A DNA stretch of 6,980 bases from an uncultured Clostridia bacterium (lineage in GTDB: Bacteria > Bacillota > Clostridia > Lachnospirales > Lachnospiraceae). Below the pieces are notes generated by a model. That model saw only the letters and a list, made by a program, of their open reading frames with translations. It made no database searches and had not been told where the DNA came from. Positions 1-6,014 of this stretch are shown piece after piece. How positions within the stretch are numbered: position 1 is the stretch's first letter; every line of letters begins with the position of its first letter. The position numbers and the translations under genes are program-made. Location of the stretch: NCBI GenBank assembly GCA_946623485.1, contig CAMORF010000116.1, positions 1 to 6,980 on the forward strand. Direction: 5' to 3'.

Positions 1-3
1 ATA

Positions 4-30
4 TGAAACGGAGAACCGTCCCCCGTTTCA
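4..30. repeat. REP-like palindromic repeat, copy 1
   Basis: A 27-bp imperfect palindrome. The outer arms TGAAACGG (4-11) and CCGTTTCA (23-30) are perfectly complementary, and the centre AGAACCGTCCC can extend the stem by a few pairs. A second copy at 1399-1425 matches at 24 of 27 positions in the same orientation. The core (GGGGACGGTT on the reverse strand) resembles short dispersed palindromes that I recall from Clostridia genomes. No REP-associated transposase (RAYT/Y1) is present in the window, so the mobilising enzyme, if any, is elsewhere. It lies about 50 bp upstream of the MATE start. Confidence 0.75.
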
Positions 31-79
31 CCTGAAAACTTACGTTTATAGAATTAGATGTGAGGTTTCCCCTGCCGTT

Positions 80-1456
80 ATGTCATCAAAACCCTTATTC
101 TCTAACAGGCAGCTTTTCAGGCTGCTCTGGCCGCTGATTATGGAACAGCTTCTTGCAGTTTTTGTCGGCATGGCAGATGTGCTGATGGTCTCCTTTGTCG
201 GGGAATCCGCAATGTCCGGCGTTTCACTGGTGGATTCTGTCAATATCCTCGTGATCCAGGTGATCCTTGGTCTGACAACCGGCGGCACTGTCGTCTGTGC
301 CAGGTCCATCGGCAGTCGTGACCCGGAAAGAGCCGCACGAAGCGGAGCGCAGCTTCTGACGCTCACAGTCTCGGCAATGTTCGTGGTTTCAGCGGTTTTA
401 TTATCAGCCGGCACGCCCCTGCTCGGTTTCATTTTCGGAACAATCGAAAAGAGCGTTATGGACAATGCAGTGGTTTATCTGCGTATTACTACGTTCTCGC
501 TTCCCTGCCTTGCTGTCTACTATTCCGGCGCCGCCATTCTGCGATCTGCCGGTATGACAAGAGCCTCCCTGGCTGTATCGCTGATCATGAACGCCGTAAA
601 CATAGCCGGAAATGCAATCTGTATCTTTGGGCTGAAAATGGGAGTCGCAGGCGTTGCCATCCCAACAGCATGCTCCAGGATCCTGGCAGCTGTCCTGGTG
701 CTGATTGCCCTGCAGAAAAAAGACTGCCCGGTAAGAATCCGCAGGAAGGAAGACCTGATCCCGAACCTGGCAGTCATCCGCAACATCTGCTCCATTGGAA
801 TCCCATCCGGCATGGAAAGCGGGATCTTCCAGTTCGGCAAGCTGGTGCTGCAAAGTCTGGTATCCACGATGGGAACTGCCTCCATCGCCGCCTTTGCCGT
901 AGCCTCAAACCTTGTTACATACTTGTATCTTCCCGGAAATGCGCTGGGTGCCGGCATGATGACTGTCGTCGGACAATGTGTCGGAGCCGGGGAAGAAAAA
1001 CAGGCCAGGGCGTATGCCTGGAAGCTCGTAGGGCTAAACTACGTCCTCCTTGCATTTCTCTGCACGGCCATGGTCGCCGGGAGAGGTCTGCTGGTAAGCT
1101 GGTACCACCTGTCGCCGGAATCTGCCGCTCCCGCGATGAAGCTGCTCCTTGTCCACAGCATTGCGATGGTCATCTGGCCGATAGCTTTCCTGCTTCCCAA
1201 CTACTTCAGAGCAACCGGACATGCCGCATTCACGATGATTGTTTCCATTGCAACGATGTGGATTTTCCGGGTCGGCATGGCCAATGTTTTTGTCAGGGTA
1301 CTGCATATGGATATCCTCGGCATCTGGTATGCCATGTTCATAGACTGGATCTTCCGCGTAGTCATTTTCCTCTGGAAATATACCGCTGACGCCCGGAATG
1401 GAACGGGGAACCGTCCCCTGTTTCACTGCTTTCGGATCAGGCATTCTTTTCCCTGA
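80..1456 (+). CDS. MATE family efflux transporter
   Basis: Membrane antiporter of the multidrug and toxic compound extrusion superfamily, expected to export drugs or metabolites in exchange for Na+ or H+; the substrate cannot be read from sequence. The protein has 458 residues and about 12 hydrophobic helices in two homologous halves. MATE-like landmarks are MADVLMVSFVG (31-41) in helix 1, GLTTGGTVVCARSIGSRD (64-81), ILRSAGMTR (153-161), then in the second half GIPSGMESGIFQFGK (240-254), GAGMMTVVGQCVGAG (290-304) and FRATG (376-380). The start is ATG 80, chosen because helix 1 follows directly; a weak GTGAGG ribosome site lies at 60-65, spaced 14 bases away. A TAGAAT-like -10 box sits at 49-54, but I see no convincing -35. 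The frame stays open upstream to the window edge, but the extra residues do not look like MATE sequence. Residues 440-449 are encoded by the palindromic repeat and 450-458 read antisense to the convergent remnant gene, so the original C-terminus was probably replaced. No operon partner is visible. Confidence 0.93.
   Translation: MSSKPLFSNRQLFRLLWPLIMEQLLAVFVGMADVLMVSFVGESAMSGVSLVDSVNILVIQVILGLTTGGTVVCARSIGSRDPERAARSGAQLLTLTVSAMFVVSAVLLSAGTPLLGFIFGTIEKSVMDNAVVYLRITTFSLPCLAVYYSGAAILRSAGMTRASLAVSLIMNAVNIAGNAICIFGLKMGVAGVAIPTACSRILAAVLVLIALQKKDCPVRIRRKEDLIPNLAVIRNICSIGIPSGMESGIFQFGKLVLQSLVSTMGTASIAAFAVASNLVTYLYLPGNALGAGMMTVVGQCVGAGEEKQARAYAWKLVGLNYVLLAFLCTAMVAGRGLLVSWYHLSPESAAPAMKLLLVHSIAMVIWPIAFLLPNYFRATGHAAFTMIVSIATMWIFRVGMANVFVRVLHMDILGIWYAMFIDWIFRVVIFLWKYTADARNGTGNRPLFHCFRIRHSFP
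1399..1425. repeat. REP-like palindromic repeat, copy 2, inside two gene ends
   Basis: Second copy of the 4-30 element, 24 of 27 positions identical and in the same orientation, starting 1395 bp downstream of the first. It can fold as GGGGA (1405-1409) paired with TCCCC (1414-1418) around ACCG, with outer arms that pair imperfectly. It lies wholly inside the MATE reading frame (residues 440-449). Its last three bases form the TGA stop of the minus-strand AAA-ATPase-like remnant. It has no T-run, so it is not an obvious intrinsic terminator, although it sits between convergent genes. Confidence 0.75.
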
Positions 1457-1794
1457 AAGGCAAAGCCGTATTTCAGCGAGTACGTTTCACCCTTGATGCC
1501 CGCAAAGCTCAGGAAAATCACAGGCCACCTCCCTTGCTCCTTGCGCATGGCCAGATCTTCCCATACCTTCAGTTCCTCAAACAGCTCTCCGCGGTTTTCG
1601 TATTTGTTGGAGAAGAAACAATTCAACGTTGACATATTCAACGTCTTGCCAAAACGCCGGGGACGGGTGATCAGGGTTACATCATCTTTTCCCTGCCACC
1701 ATTCTCTTATAAAATGGGTCTTGTCAACATAAAACCCATGATTCATCTTCAGTTTTTCAAAATCCTGGATTCCTGTCCCAATTACCCGTTTCAT
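1423..1794 (-). pseudogene. AAA-ATPase-like / PD-(D/E)XK family protein, internally deleted remnant
   Basis: A 123-residue product matching the two ends of the AAA-ATPase-like family (PF09820 N-terminal domain, PF08011 PD-(D/E)XK-type C-terminal domain), whose members are usually above 500 residues. Residues 1-100 carry the family N-terminus: IGTGIQDFEKL (5-15), FYVDKTHFI (21-29), the P-loop-like RPRRFGKTL (44-52), the ELKVWE region (74-79) and WPVIFLSF (90-97). From about residue 105 it switches to YGFAFQGKECLI (109-120), which resembles the extreme C-terminus of full-length members. The middle of the ATPase and nearly all of the nuclease-like domain are therefore missing, without loss of frame; the junction lies near bases 1473-1488. 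The stop codon comes from the palindromic repeat. The start has an excellent AGGAGG site. Function of the family is not established, and the fragment is unlikely to be active. Overlaps the MATE gene end by 34 bp. Confidence 0.75.
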
Positions 1795-1908
1795 CCAGCC
1801 TTCCTCCTTCCCGACTTCATCCGGCGTTCTCCCTCTCCCGCTTTATCCGGCGTTCCGCTCTCCCGCTTGATCCGACGTTCTCCCTTCCCGACTTCATCCG
1901 GCGTTCAT
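1791..1908 (-). other. Chain of ATGA-overlapping micro-ORFs leading into the AAA-like remnant
   Basis: Within the tandem repeat the minus strand reads as ATG 1908 (4 codons, MNAG), ATG 1897 (26 codons) and ATG 1820 (9 codons, MKSGRRKAG), followed by the remnant's ATG 1794. Each stop overlaps the next start as ATGA (at 1897-1894, 1820-1817 and 1794-1791). Purine-rich AGGGAG stretches precede the 1897 and 1820 starts. This geometry is typical of translational coupling, but it may simply follow from the repeated GGATGA motif and the repeat lengths. The 26-residue peptide is rich in Arg and Gly and has no recognisable domain. Expression is unproven. Confidence 0.3.
1803..1808 (-). promoter_or_regulatory. 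Ribosome binding site of the AAA-like remnant
   Basis: A perfect AGGAGG on the minus strand, 8 bases upstream of ATG 1794. It fixes the start of the remnant gene and shows that the initiation region remained intact although the body of the gene was lost. It also lies inside the preceding 9-codon micro-ORF. Confidence 0.7.
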
Positions 1909-1922
1909 TCTCTCCCTCTGTT

Positions 1923-4874
1923 TCACTCCCGCTCAATCATCTCGTCACTCCCGGTATGCAGCGTGACCTGCGGATAAGGCACCGAGATTCCGTTCTTCTG
2001 GAAGATCGTGTATACAATGTGGTTGACTTCCCGCTCTACCTTCTTCCGGCTGGATTCATGGCACTTCGTAGCCATCTTCATCGTCACGCCATTGTCTCCC
2101 AGCGCGCTGACGCCAATGTAAACCGGGCCGCTCAGGATCAGCGGGCTCTTTTTCGCATTTTGCAATTCCTCTCTCACAATCTTTTCCACCTGCTCGATCC
2201 GTTCTTCGTAGCAGATCTGGAATTCACTGTAAACAATCGATGTACGCATGGTCATGTGAATGACATTGCGCACTTCATTGTTCGGAATAATCTTCACATC
2301 GTCTGTCTCCATGTCAAACAGCTTCGTCATCCGAAGGCCCATTTCCATGACATAACCGCGGAAATCTCCCACCTTGACGACATCCCCGACCTGTATATTT
2401 CCTTCCATCAGCAGGAATATACCGGCCAGGATATCCCCGACCAGGCTGTTCGCCCCGATACCGACGACCACCGATACAATTCCGGCGGATGCCACCAGGG
2501 CGGTCGGGTTCAACCCGAAGCAAAGCGCGCATTGATAAATCAGAAACGCCACCGCCAGGTAAGTTACAAGACCGCCAACCATTTTCAGGATTGTCCCCCC
2601 GCGCAGCGGCAGGATTCCTCCCAGCGCCCGAACGAACCTAGATGCGAAAAACAGCACCAGTCCGCCCCGGCACAGGATCAGCACAGCAGAAGTCAGTGCA
2701 AACACATTAAAGCTCCGCTCCCATCTGCCCGACAGGACATATCCCAGCACGCCTCCCATGTCAGAGTTCTCACGGAGACTGCTGTATCCCGTAAACAAAG
2801 CTGCCCCGAGGATCAGGTAAAGTCCCAGCACACGCAATACTTTATACTCCGGCAATCCTTTCCCCTCGTCTATCACATGCCGCTCATTGTCCGGTTTCAC
2901 CAGCTCAATCTGCTCCCTGCTGGTATAGAGTCCCAGTCCGATCAGCAAAAACAAGACGGCCGCACAAGCCGCAGACACAATGCCAAACTGAATCCGTGAC
3001 TGGAGCAGGTTCCCCTTCGGGACCGCATAATAGATCAGGTTCGTCCCGATCACATCCGTCGCCGCATAATAAGTCGCCCCGTTGATCTGGATGTAATCGC
3101 AAAAATTATCTTTTATCTGGTTCTCTGTCAAGCCATACTCCATCGCATCCCTGCCTGCCAGATCCCCACCCGGATAACAGATGAACTTTTTTGTCTCCAT
3201 ATCCACCGCAAAAACAAATCCCCCCTTTCCAGGCTGGATCCGTTCCAGCGTTGCGCTAAGCGTAAATGTATCCAGCGCCATGTCAACATTGATTTCATAA
3301 TACTTAACATACAAAAAACCGGAATTCGTTTCAGACTCATCGTGGAGCGGAAGCAGTACCCGGCGTCCATCCTTCATCCAGTCAAATGTTTTCCGGCCTA
3401 CGTCCTGCGCAGCCACCGCTTCCGCAGGACTGACCGTCGTTTCCGCGGAAACGGATTCCTGTAAGGAGCTATAGCTCATGGAAGTCGTTTCCGATACCGA
3501 TTTTCCTTCCAGATCCAATACCTGTATTTGATCCGCCTGGACTGCAAAGGAAAGCGCATCCAGAGTCGATGCACTGACAGCATCCGGACATCTGGACAAA
3601 AAATCTGCCAAAATCCCAAGCTGCTTCTGCTTCTGTTCATCATAGACCGAAACGAATCCATCCGCATATATGCTCTGCAGCTCAACATTTTCCTCGATCT
3701 CTCCGGTATGCCGTGACGCCGTTTCTGCCCAGGTTGACATCAGATACAGTGTCTGCAGGTAAATCAGAAACAGAAACAGCAGCACTACAAGCAGGCATGT
3801 AAGAATCAAAAGCTTATATTTTCTGCTTTTATGTGCAGTTGTTGTTCCGGAATGCGTAAAATCCGTGAGAACCTTCGCCTTCTTCTGATGCAGTAACAGG
3901 ATTACATAATATACCAGTGCTCCGCATAGCAATGCAAACGAAAAGCCTACAGCATTCCGGGTAAACCCCTTGGTATCTTCCAGTTCATTCTCCGAGACAG
4001 CGCATGCGATCCATGCCTGGTGATCCGGAAAATGGAAAGAATACACATACATCCTTTCCCCGTCAATCTTCTGCCTGCTAAAGGATTGGTCCTTCATCTT
4101 CTCCGGGCTTAATCCAATGGTTTCCAATGGCTCTTCAATGATACTTTGTCTCGGATAATACAGAATCCTGCCATCCTGATCCGACCAGGCAAATACAAAG
4201 CCATTTTCCCCCACTGTTTCATTCTGAAGGAGCCTGACCCAGGCACTGCTGATCTGCGAAAAAGATATTTTGGTCAGGTCAGCTGTCTTTATGGCAATGG
4301 CGTGTGCATCATCAATGGCATCTACATACCAATAGCTTGCCCCGTCAGACATCAAAGAATAATTGCCCTTTTCAATCGCATCCAGATAACTATCTTTTTT
4401 GCTCTCTACAGATGCAGGAAAACGACTAGCGTAGCCTGACGTGAACACCTGGTTCAATGTCTCTATCGCCTCATCCGTCGGCTTCCACAGGTTTTGGTCG
4501 TCTTCCATGGTTGCCAAAACCTTCCCTTTGCGATCCAGAATTACGATATTAAAGAAAAACTGATCAAGGTTCAGGCTTTTCAGGTATTGATCGGAAATCT
4601 CAAATTCCGGATCCTTCCTTGCAATCTCTGCCAACAGAATCACATCCTCAGTCTGGACAGAACGAAAGGACATGTCAATATAATCGCACTGCTGCTCAGC
4701 AAATTGATAATTATTCTGAGCATACGTACAGATCTCCTTCATCTCTTTCTGGAGCTGAATCGTAGCGATCCTGTGCTGAATCTGCCCTATAAGATAATAG
4801 AACAGAATGACGGCAACGCAGCCGAATATAATCGTATAGACAATCCTGAGTTTTGTGTTTTCTCTTGTATTCAT
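1923..4874 (-). CDS. MscS-family mechanosensitive channel with duplicated Cache-like sensor modules
   Basis: Large inner-membrane channel of 983 residues, versus about 290 for a minimal MscS. Positions here count from the ATG at 4874. Predicted order: helix 1 (11-29), extracytoplasmic module A (30-305), helix 2 (308-328), short cytoplasmic linker, helix 3 (353-375), extracytoplasmic module B (376-626), helix 4 (628-650), helices 5-7 (679-696, 723-744, 763-782), then the MscS pore helix and beta domain (788-895) and an alpha/beta C-terminal domain to 983. The MscS signature is clear: ASAGIVSVVVGIGANSLVGD (795-814), then the VGDVVKVGDFRGYV and IPNNEV motifs. Modules A and B share a Cache-type block: GENGFVFAWSDQDGRILYYP (222-241) versus GKGGFVFAVDMETKKFICYP (549-568). 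The family opens on membrane tension; the sensor modules suggest an added ligand or osmotic input, which is inference. ATG 4874 is preferred over GTG 4934 because AGGCGGG lies 9 bases upstream and the GTG falls in a hairpin. The gene starts 113 bp after the ABC operon. Confidence 0.9.
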   Translation of the reverse strand: MNTRENTKLRIVYTIIFGCVAVILFYYLIGQIQHRIATIQLQKEMKEICTYAQNNYQFAEQQCDYIDMSFRSVQTEDVILLAEIARKDPEFEISDQYLKSLNLDQFFFNIVILDRKGKVLATMEDDQNLWKPTDEAIETLNQVFTSGYASRFPASVESKKDSYLDAIEKGNYSLMSDGASYWYVDAIDDAHAIAIKTADLTKISFSQISSAWVRLLQNETVGENGFVFAWSDQDGRILYYPRQSIIEEPLETIGLSPEKMKDQSFSRQKIDGERMYVYSFHFPDHQAWIACAVSENELEDTKGFTRNAVGFSFALLCGALVYYVILLLHQKKAKVLTDFTHSGTTTAHKSRKYKLLILTCLLVVLLFLFLIYLQTLYLMSTWAETASRHTGEIEENVELQSIYADGFVSVYDEQKQKQLGILADFLSRCPDAVSASTLDALSFAVQADQIQVLDLEGKSVSETTSMSYSSLQESVSAETTVSPAEAVAAQDVGRKTFDWMKDGRRVLLPLHDESETNSGFLYVKYYEINVDMALDTFTLSATLERIQPGKGGFVFAVDMETKKFICYPGGDLAGRDAMEYGLTENQIKDNFCDYIQINGATYYAATDVIGTNLIYYAVPKGNLLQSRIQFGIVSAACAAVLFLLIGLGLYTSREQIELVKPDNERHVIDEGKGLPEYKVLRVLGLYLILGAALFTGYSSLRENSDMGGVLGYVLSGRWERSFNVFALTSAVLILCRGGLVLFFASRFVRALGGILPLRGGTILKMVGGLVTYLAVAFLIYQCALCFGLNPTALVASAGIVSVVVGIGANSLVGDILAGIFLLMEGNIQVGDVVKVGDFRGYVMEMGLRMTKLFDMETDDVKIIPNNEVRNVIHMTMRTSIVYSEFQICYEERIEQVEKIVREELQNAKKSPLILSGPVYIGVSALGDNGVTMKMATKCHESSRKKVEREVNHIVYTIFQKNGISVPYPQVTLHTGSDEMIERE

Positions 4875-4883
4875 TCCACGTTT

Positions 4884-4890
4884 CCCGCCT
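4884..4890 (-). promoter_or_regulatory. Ribosome binding site deciding the channel start
   Basis: AGGCGGG on the minus strand, one mismatch from AGGAGG, ends 9 bases before ATG 4874. The alternative GTG at 4934 has no comparable site at a useful distance and sits in the 3' arm side of an inverted repeat, so the shorter 983-residue protein is preferred. Confidence 0.5.
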
Positions 4891-4910
4891 GTTTGCTTCC
4901 CAATATGTAT

Positions 4911-4948
4911 CGTAAACGAATTAAGTGTCTGCACTTAATTCGTTTTCG
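4911..4948. repeat. Long AT-rich inverted repeat upstream of the channel gene
   Basis: The arm CGTAAACGAATTAAGTG (4911-4927) pairs with CACTTAATTCGTTTTCG (4932-4948) around the 4-base loop TCTG, with a single mismatch in 17 pairs. It lies about 37 bp upstream of the channel ATG and 40 bp after the ABC operon stop. Possible roles are an operator for the channel gene, a structured 5' leader, or part of the ABC operon terminator. The minus strand has only TTTA after the central stem, and the AT-rich stem is unlike a strong intrinsic terminator; the plus-strand side has TTTT, but no plus-strand gene ends nearby. Confidence 0.65.
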
Positions 4949-4956
4949 TCCGCCCG

Positions 4957-4982
4957 GCGCACGCCGCTAAAGCGGCATATGC
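4957..4982 (-). terminator. GC-rich stem-loop just after the ABC operon stop
   Basis: In minus-strand RNA an 11-position stem (4982-4972 with 4967-4957) forms around the loop UUUA. The five pairs next to the loop, GCCGC with GCGGC, are perfect, and the outer part has two G-U wobbles and one mismatch. It begins 5 bases after the TGA at 4990-4988. No T-run follows, so it may protect the 3' end of the mRNA, or act together with the adjacent 4911-4948 inverted repeat, rather than be a classical Rho-independent terminator. Confidence 0.35.
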
Positions 4983-4987
4983 CTGTA

Positions 4988-5944
4988 TCAGATGAGCGGA
5001 TGGTGGCATGCGACAAGCCTTCCGTCCGTCTCTTTCATGGCAGGAATCTGCGTGCCGCATTCCGGTGCTGCATAAGGACACCTTGTGCGGAAGCGGCACC
5101 CGGATGGCACATCTACCGCGCTGGGGATCTCGCCTGTCAGCAGTTTCGCCTCTTCATGCCGGTGATGCGGGTCAGGCAGAAGGATGGCATCCAGCAGGAA
5201 TCTTGTATAAGGATGCCGTGGAGACCGGTAAACCTCCTCCGTCTCTCCCATTTCACACAGCATTCCCAGGAACATGATGCATACCCGGTCAGAGATATGC
5301 CGCACAACCGACAGATCATGGCTGATAAACAGGTAAGTCAGGCCTCTGGATGCCTGGAGCGCGCGAAGCAGATTCAGGATCTGGTTTTGAACCGGCACAT
5401 CCAGCGCCGAGACAGGCTCATCGCAGACGATCAGCTCAGGATCTGCTGCCAGTGCCCGGGCAATCCCGATCCGCTGCCGCTGCCCGCCCGAAAACTGGTG
5501 CGGGTAACGGTACAGGTATTCCCCCGGCACTCCCACATCCTCCATCAGGGAGAGAACCTTCTGCGTCACTTCCTCCTTTGTACGGCACAGATGCCACGTC
5601 CTGAGCGGTTCCGCGATCAGGTCACGTACGTTCATCCTTGGATCCAAAGACGCATAAGGATCCTGGAAAATGAGCTGGAGCTGCCTTCGTTCCTGGCTGA
5701 TCTTTCCCGCAGACAGGCCTGTCACGTCCTTCCCGCGGTACAAGACCTGCCCCGCGTCCGGCCGGGCAAGGCCGATCATCAGGCGGCCAAGGGTCGATTT
5801 TCCACAGCCTGACTCGCCCACAAGCCCCAGCGTCTCCCCCTTCCGGATCTTCAGGGAAACATCCGACACCGCATGCACCTTTTTCTTCCTGCCGGCAGGA
5901 AACGTTTTAGCCAGATTTCTGGCCTCCAGTAAAATCTCACTCAT
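4988..5944 (-). CDS. oppF: Oligopeptide/dipeptide ABC transporter ATPase, DppF/OppF type
   Basis: Cytoplasmic nucleotide-binding subunit that powers import of peptides or related solutes by a five-part Opp/Dpp/App-type transporter; substrate not determinable here, and the opp/dpp symbol is a family label. The 318 residues are full length. Motifs in order: Walker A GESGCGKST (43-51), Q-loop FQDPYASLDPRM (93-104) typical of the F-type subunit, signature FSGGQRQR (151-158), Walker B LIVCDEP (171-177), D-loop SALD (179-182), H-switch FISHD with H209, the oligopeptide-domain motif RHPYTRFLLDA (243-253) and a terminal cysteine set C283, C289, C296, C313. The start at 5944 follows an in-frame TGA after nine codons; GGGAGG is rather distant (15 bases) and GGGAAGAG abuts the ATG. 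It is separated by 70 bp from the upstream partner ATPase, and is probably the last gene of the operon, followed by two stem-loops. Confidence 0.93.
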   Translation of the reverse strand: MSEILLEARNLAKTFPAGRKKKVHAVSDVSLKIRKGETLGLVGESGCGKSTLGRLMIGLARPDAGQVLYRGKDVTGLSAGKISQERRQLQLIFQDPYASLDPRMNVRDLIAEPLRTWHLCRTKEEVTQKVLSLMEDVGVPGEYLYRYPHQFSGGQRQRIGIARALAADPELIVCDEPVSALDVPVQNQILNLLRALQASRGLTYLFISHDLSVVRHISDRVCIMFLGMLCEMGETEEVYRSPRHPYTRFLLDAILLPDPHHRHEEAKLLTGEIPSAVDVPSGCRFRTRCPYAAPECGTQIPAMKETDGRLVACHHPLI

Positions 5945-6014
5945 CTCTCTTCCCAGTCTTTCCTCCCGGATCAGAAACTGTCACGAAATAACTTATGAGC
6001 TGTAAAGTCCCAGC

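Larger units (their letters stand above)
1785..1911. repeat. Five-unit ~25-bp tandem repeat duplicating a start-codon region
   Basis: Units begin with CCCG at 1785, 1810, 1837, 1862 and 1887 (steps of 25, 27, 25 and 25). The units at 1810 and 1887 share 20 identical bases, CCCGACTTCATCCGGCGTTC. The units at 1837 and 1862 are diverged, and the first unit (1785) is the most diverged. That first unit contains the real translation start of the AAA-ATPase-like remnant: on the minus strand its GGATGAAACGGG corresponds to GGATGAAGTCGGG, GGATAAAGCGGG, GGATCAAGCGGG and GGATGAAGTCGGG in the others. There are no unique spacers, so this is not a CRISPR array. It fills the gap between the channel gene stop and the remnant start. 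Confidence 0.8.

Noticed and set aside
2..79. N-terminal extension of the MATE protein upstream of ATG 80
   Set aside because: The frame is open to the edge, but it runs through the palindromic repeat and gives charged residues unlike a MATE N-terminus; ATG 80 precedes helix 1 at the normal distance.
670..1389. 239-residue open frame inside the MATE gene, other frame
   Set aside because: The MATE frame has clear helices and family motifs; this one is Arg/Cys/His-rich without domains.
1785..1911. CRISPR array
   Set aside because: Units are ~25 bp, adjacent and without unique spacers, and no cas gene is near.
1714..1977. 87-residue Pro/Ser/Arg-rich plus-strand frame
   Set aside because: It crosses the AAA-like start, the tandem repeat and the channel gene end; its repetitive look comes from the DNA repeat, whose steps are mostly not multiples of three.
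1956..2999. 347-residue open frame on the plus strand
   Set aside because: It is fully antisense to the pore and Cache-like B part of the channel gene, has His/Gln/Arg-rich low-complexity composition and no recognisable domain.
4875..4934. GTG 4934 as start of the channel protein (20 extra residues)
   Set aside because: The GTG lies in an inverted repeat, lacks a usable ribosome site, and the added residues are polar and unlike a channel N-terminus; ATG 4874 has AGGCGGG at 9 bases.
4925..5812. 295-residue open frame on the plus strand
   Set aside because: Antisense to the F-type ATPase, whose motifs are all intact; the frame is open because of the base composition of the real gene.
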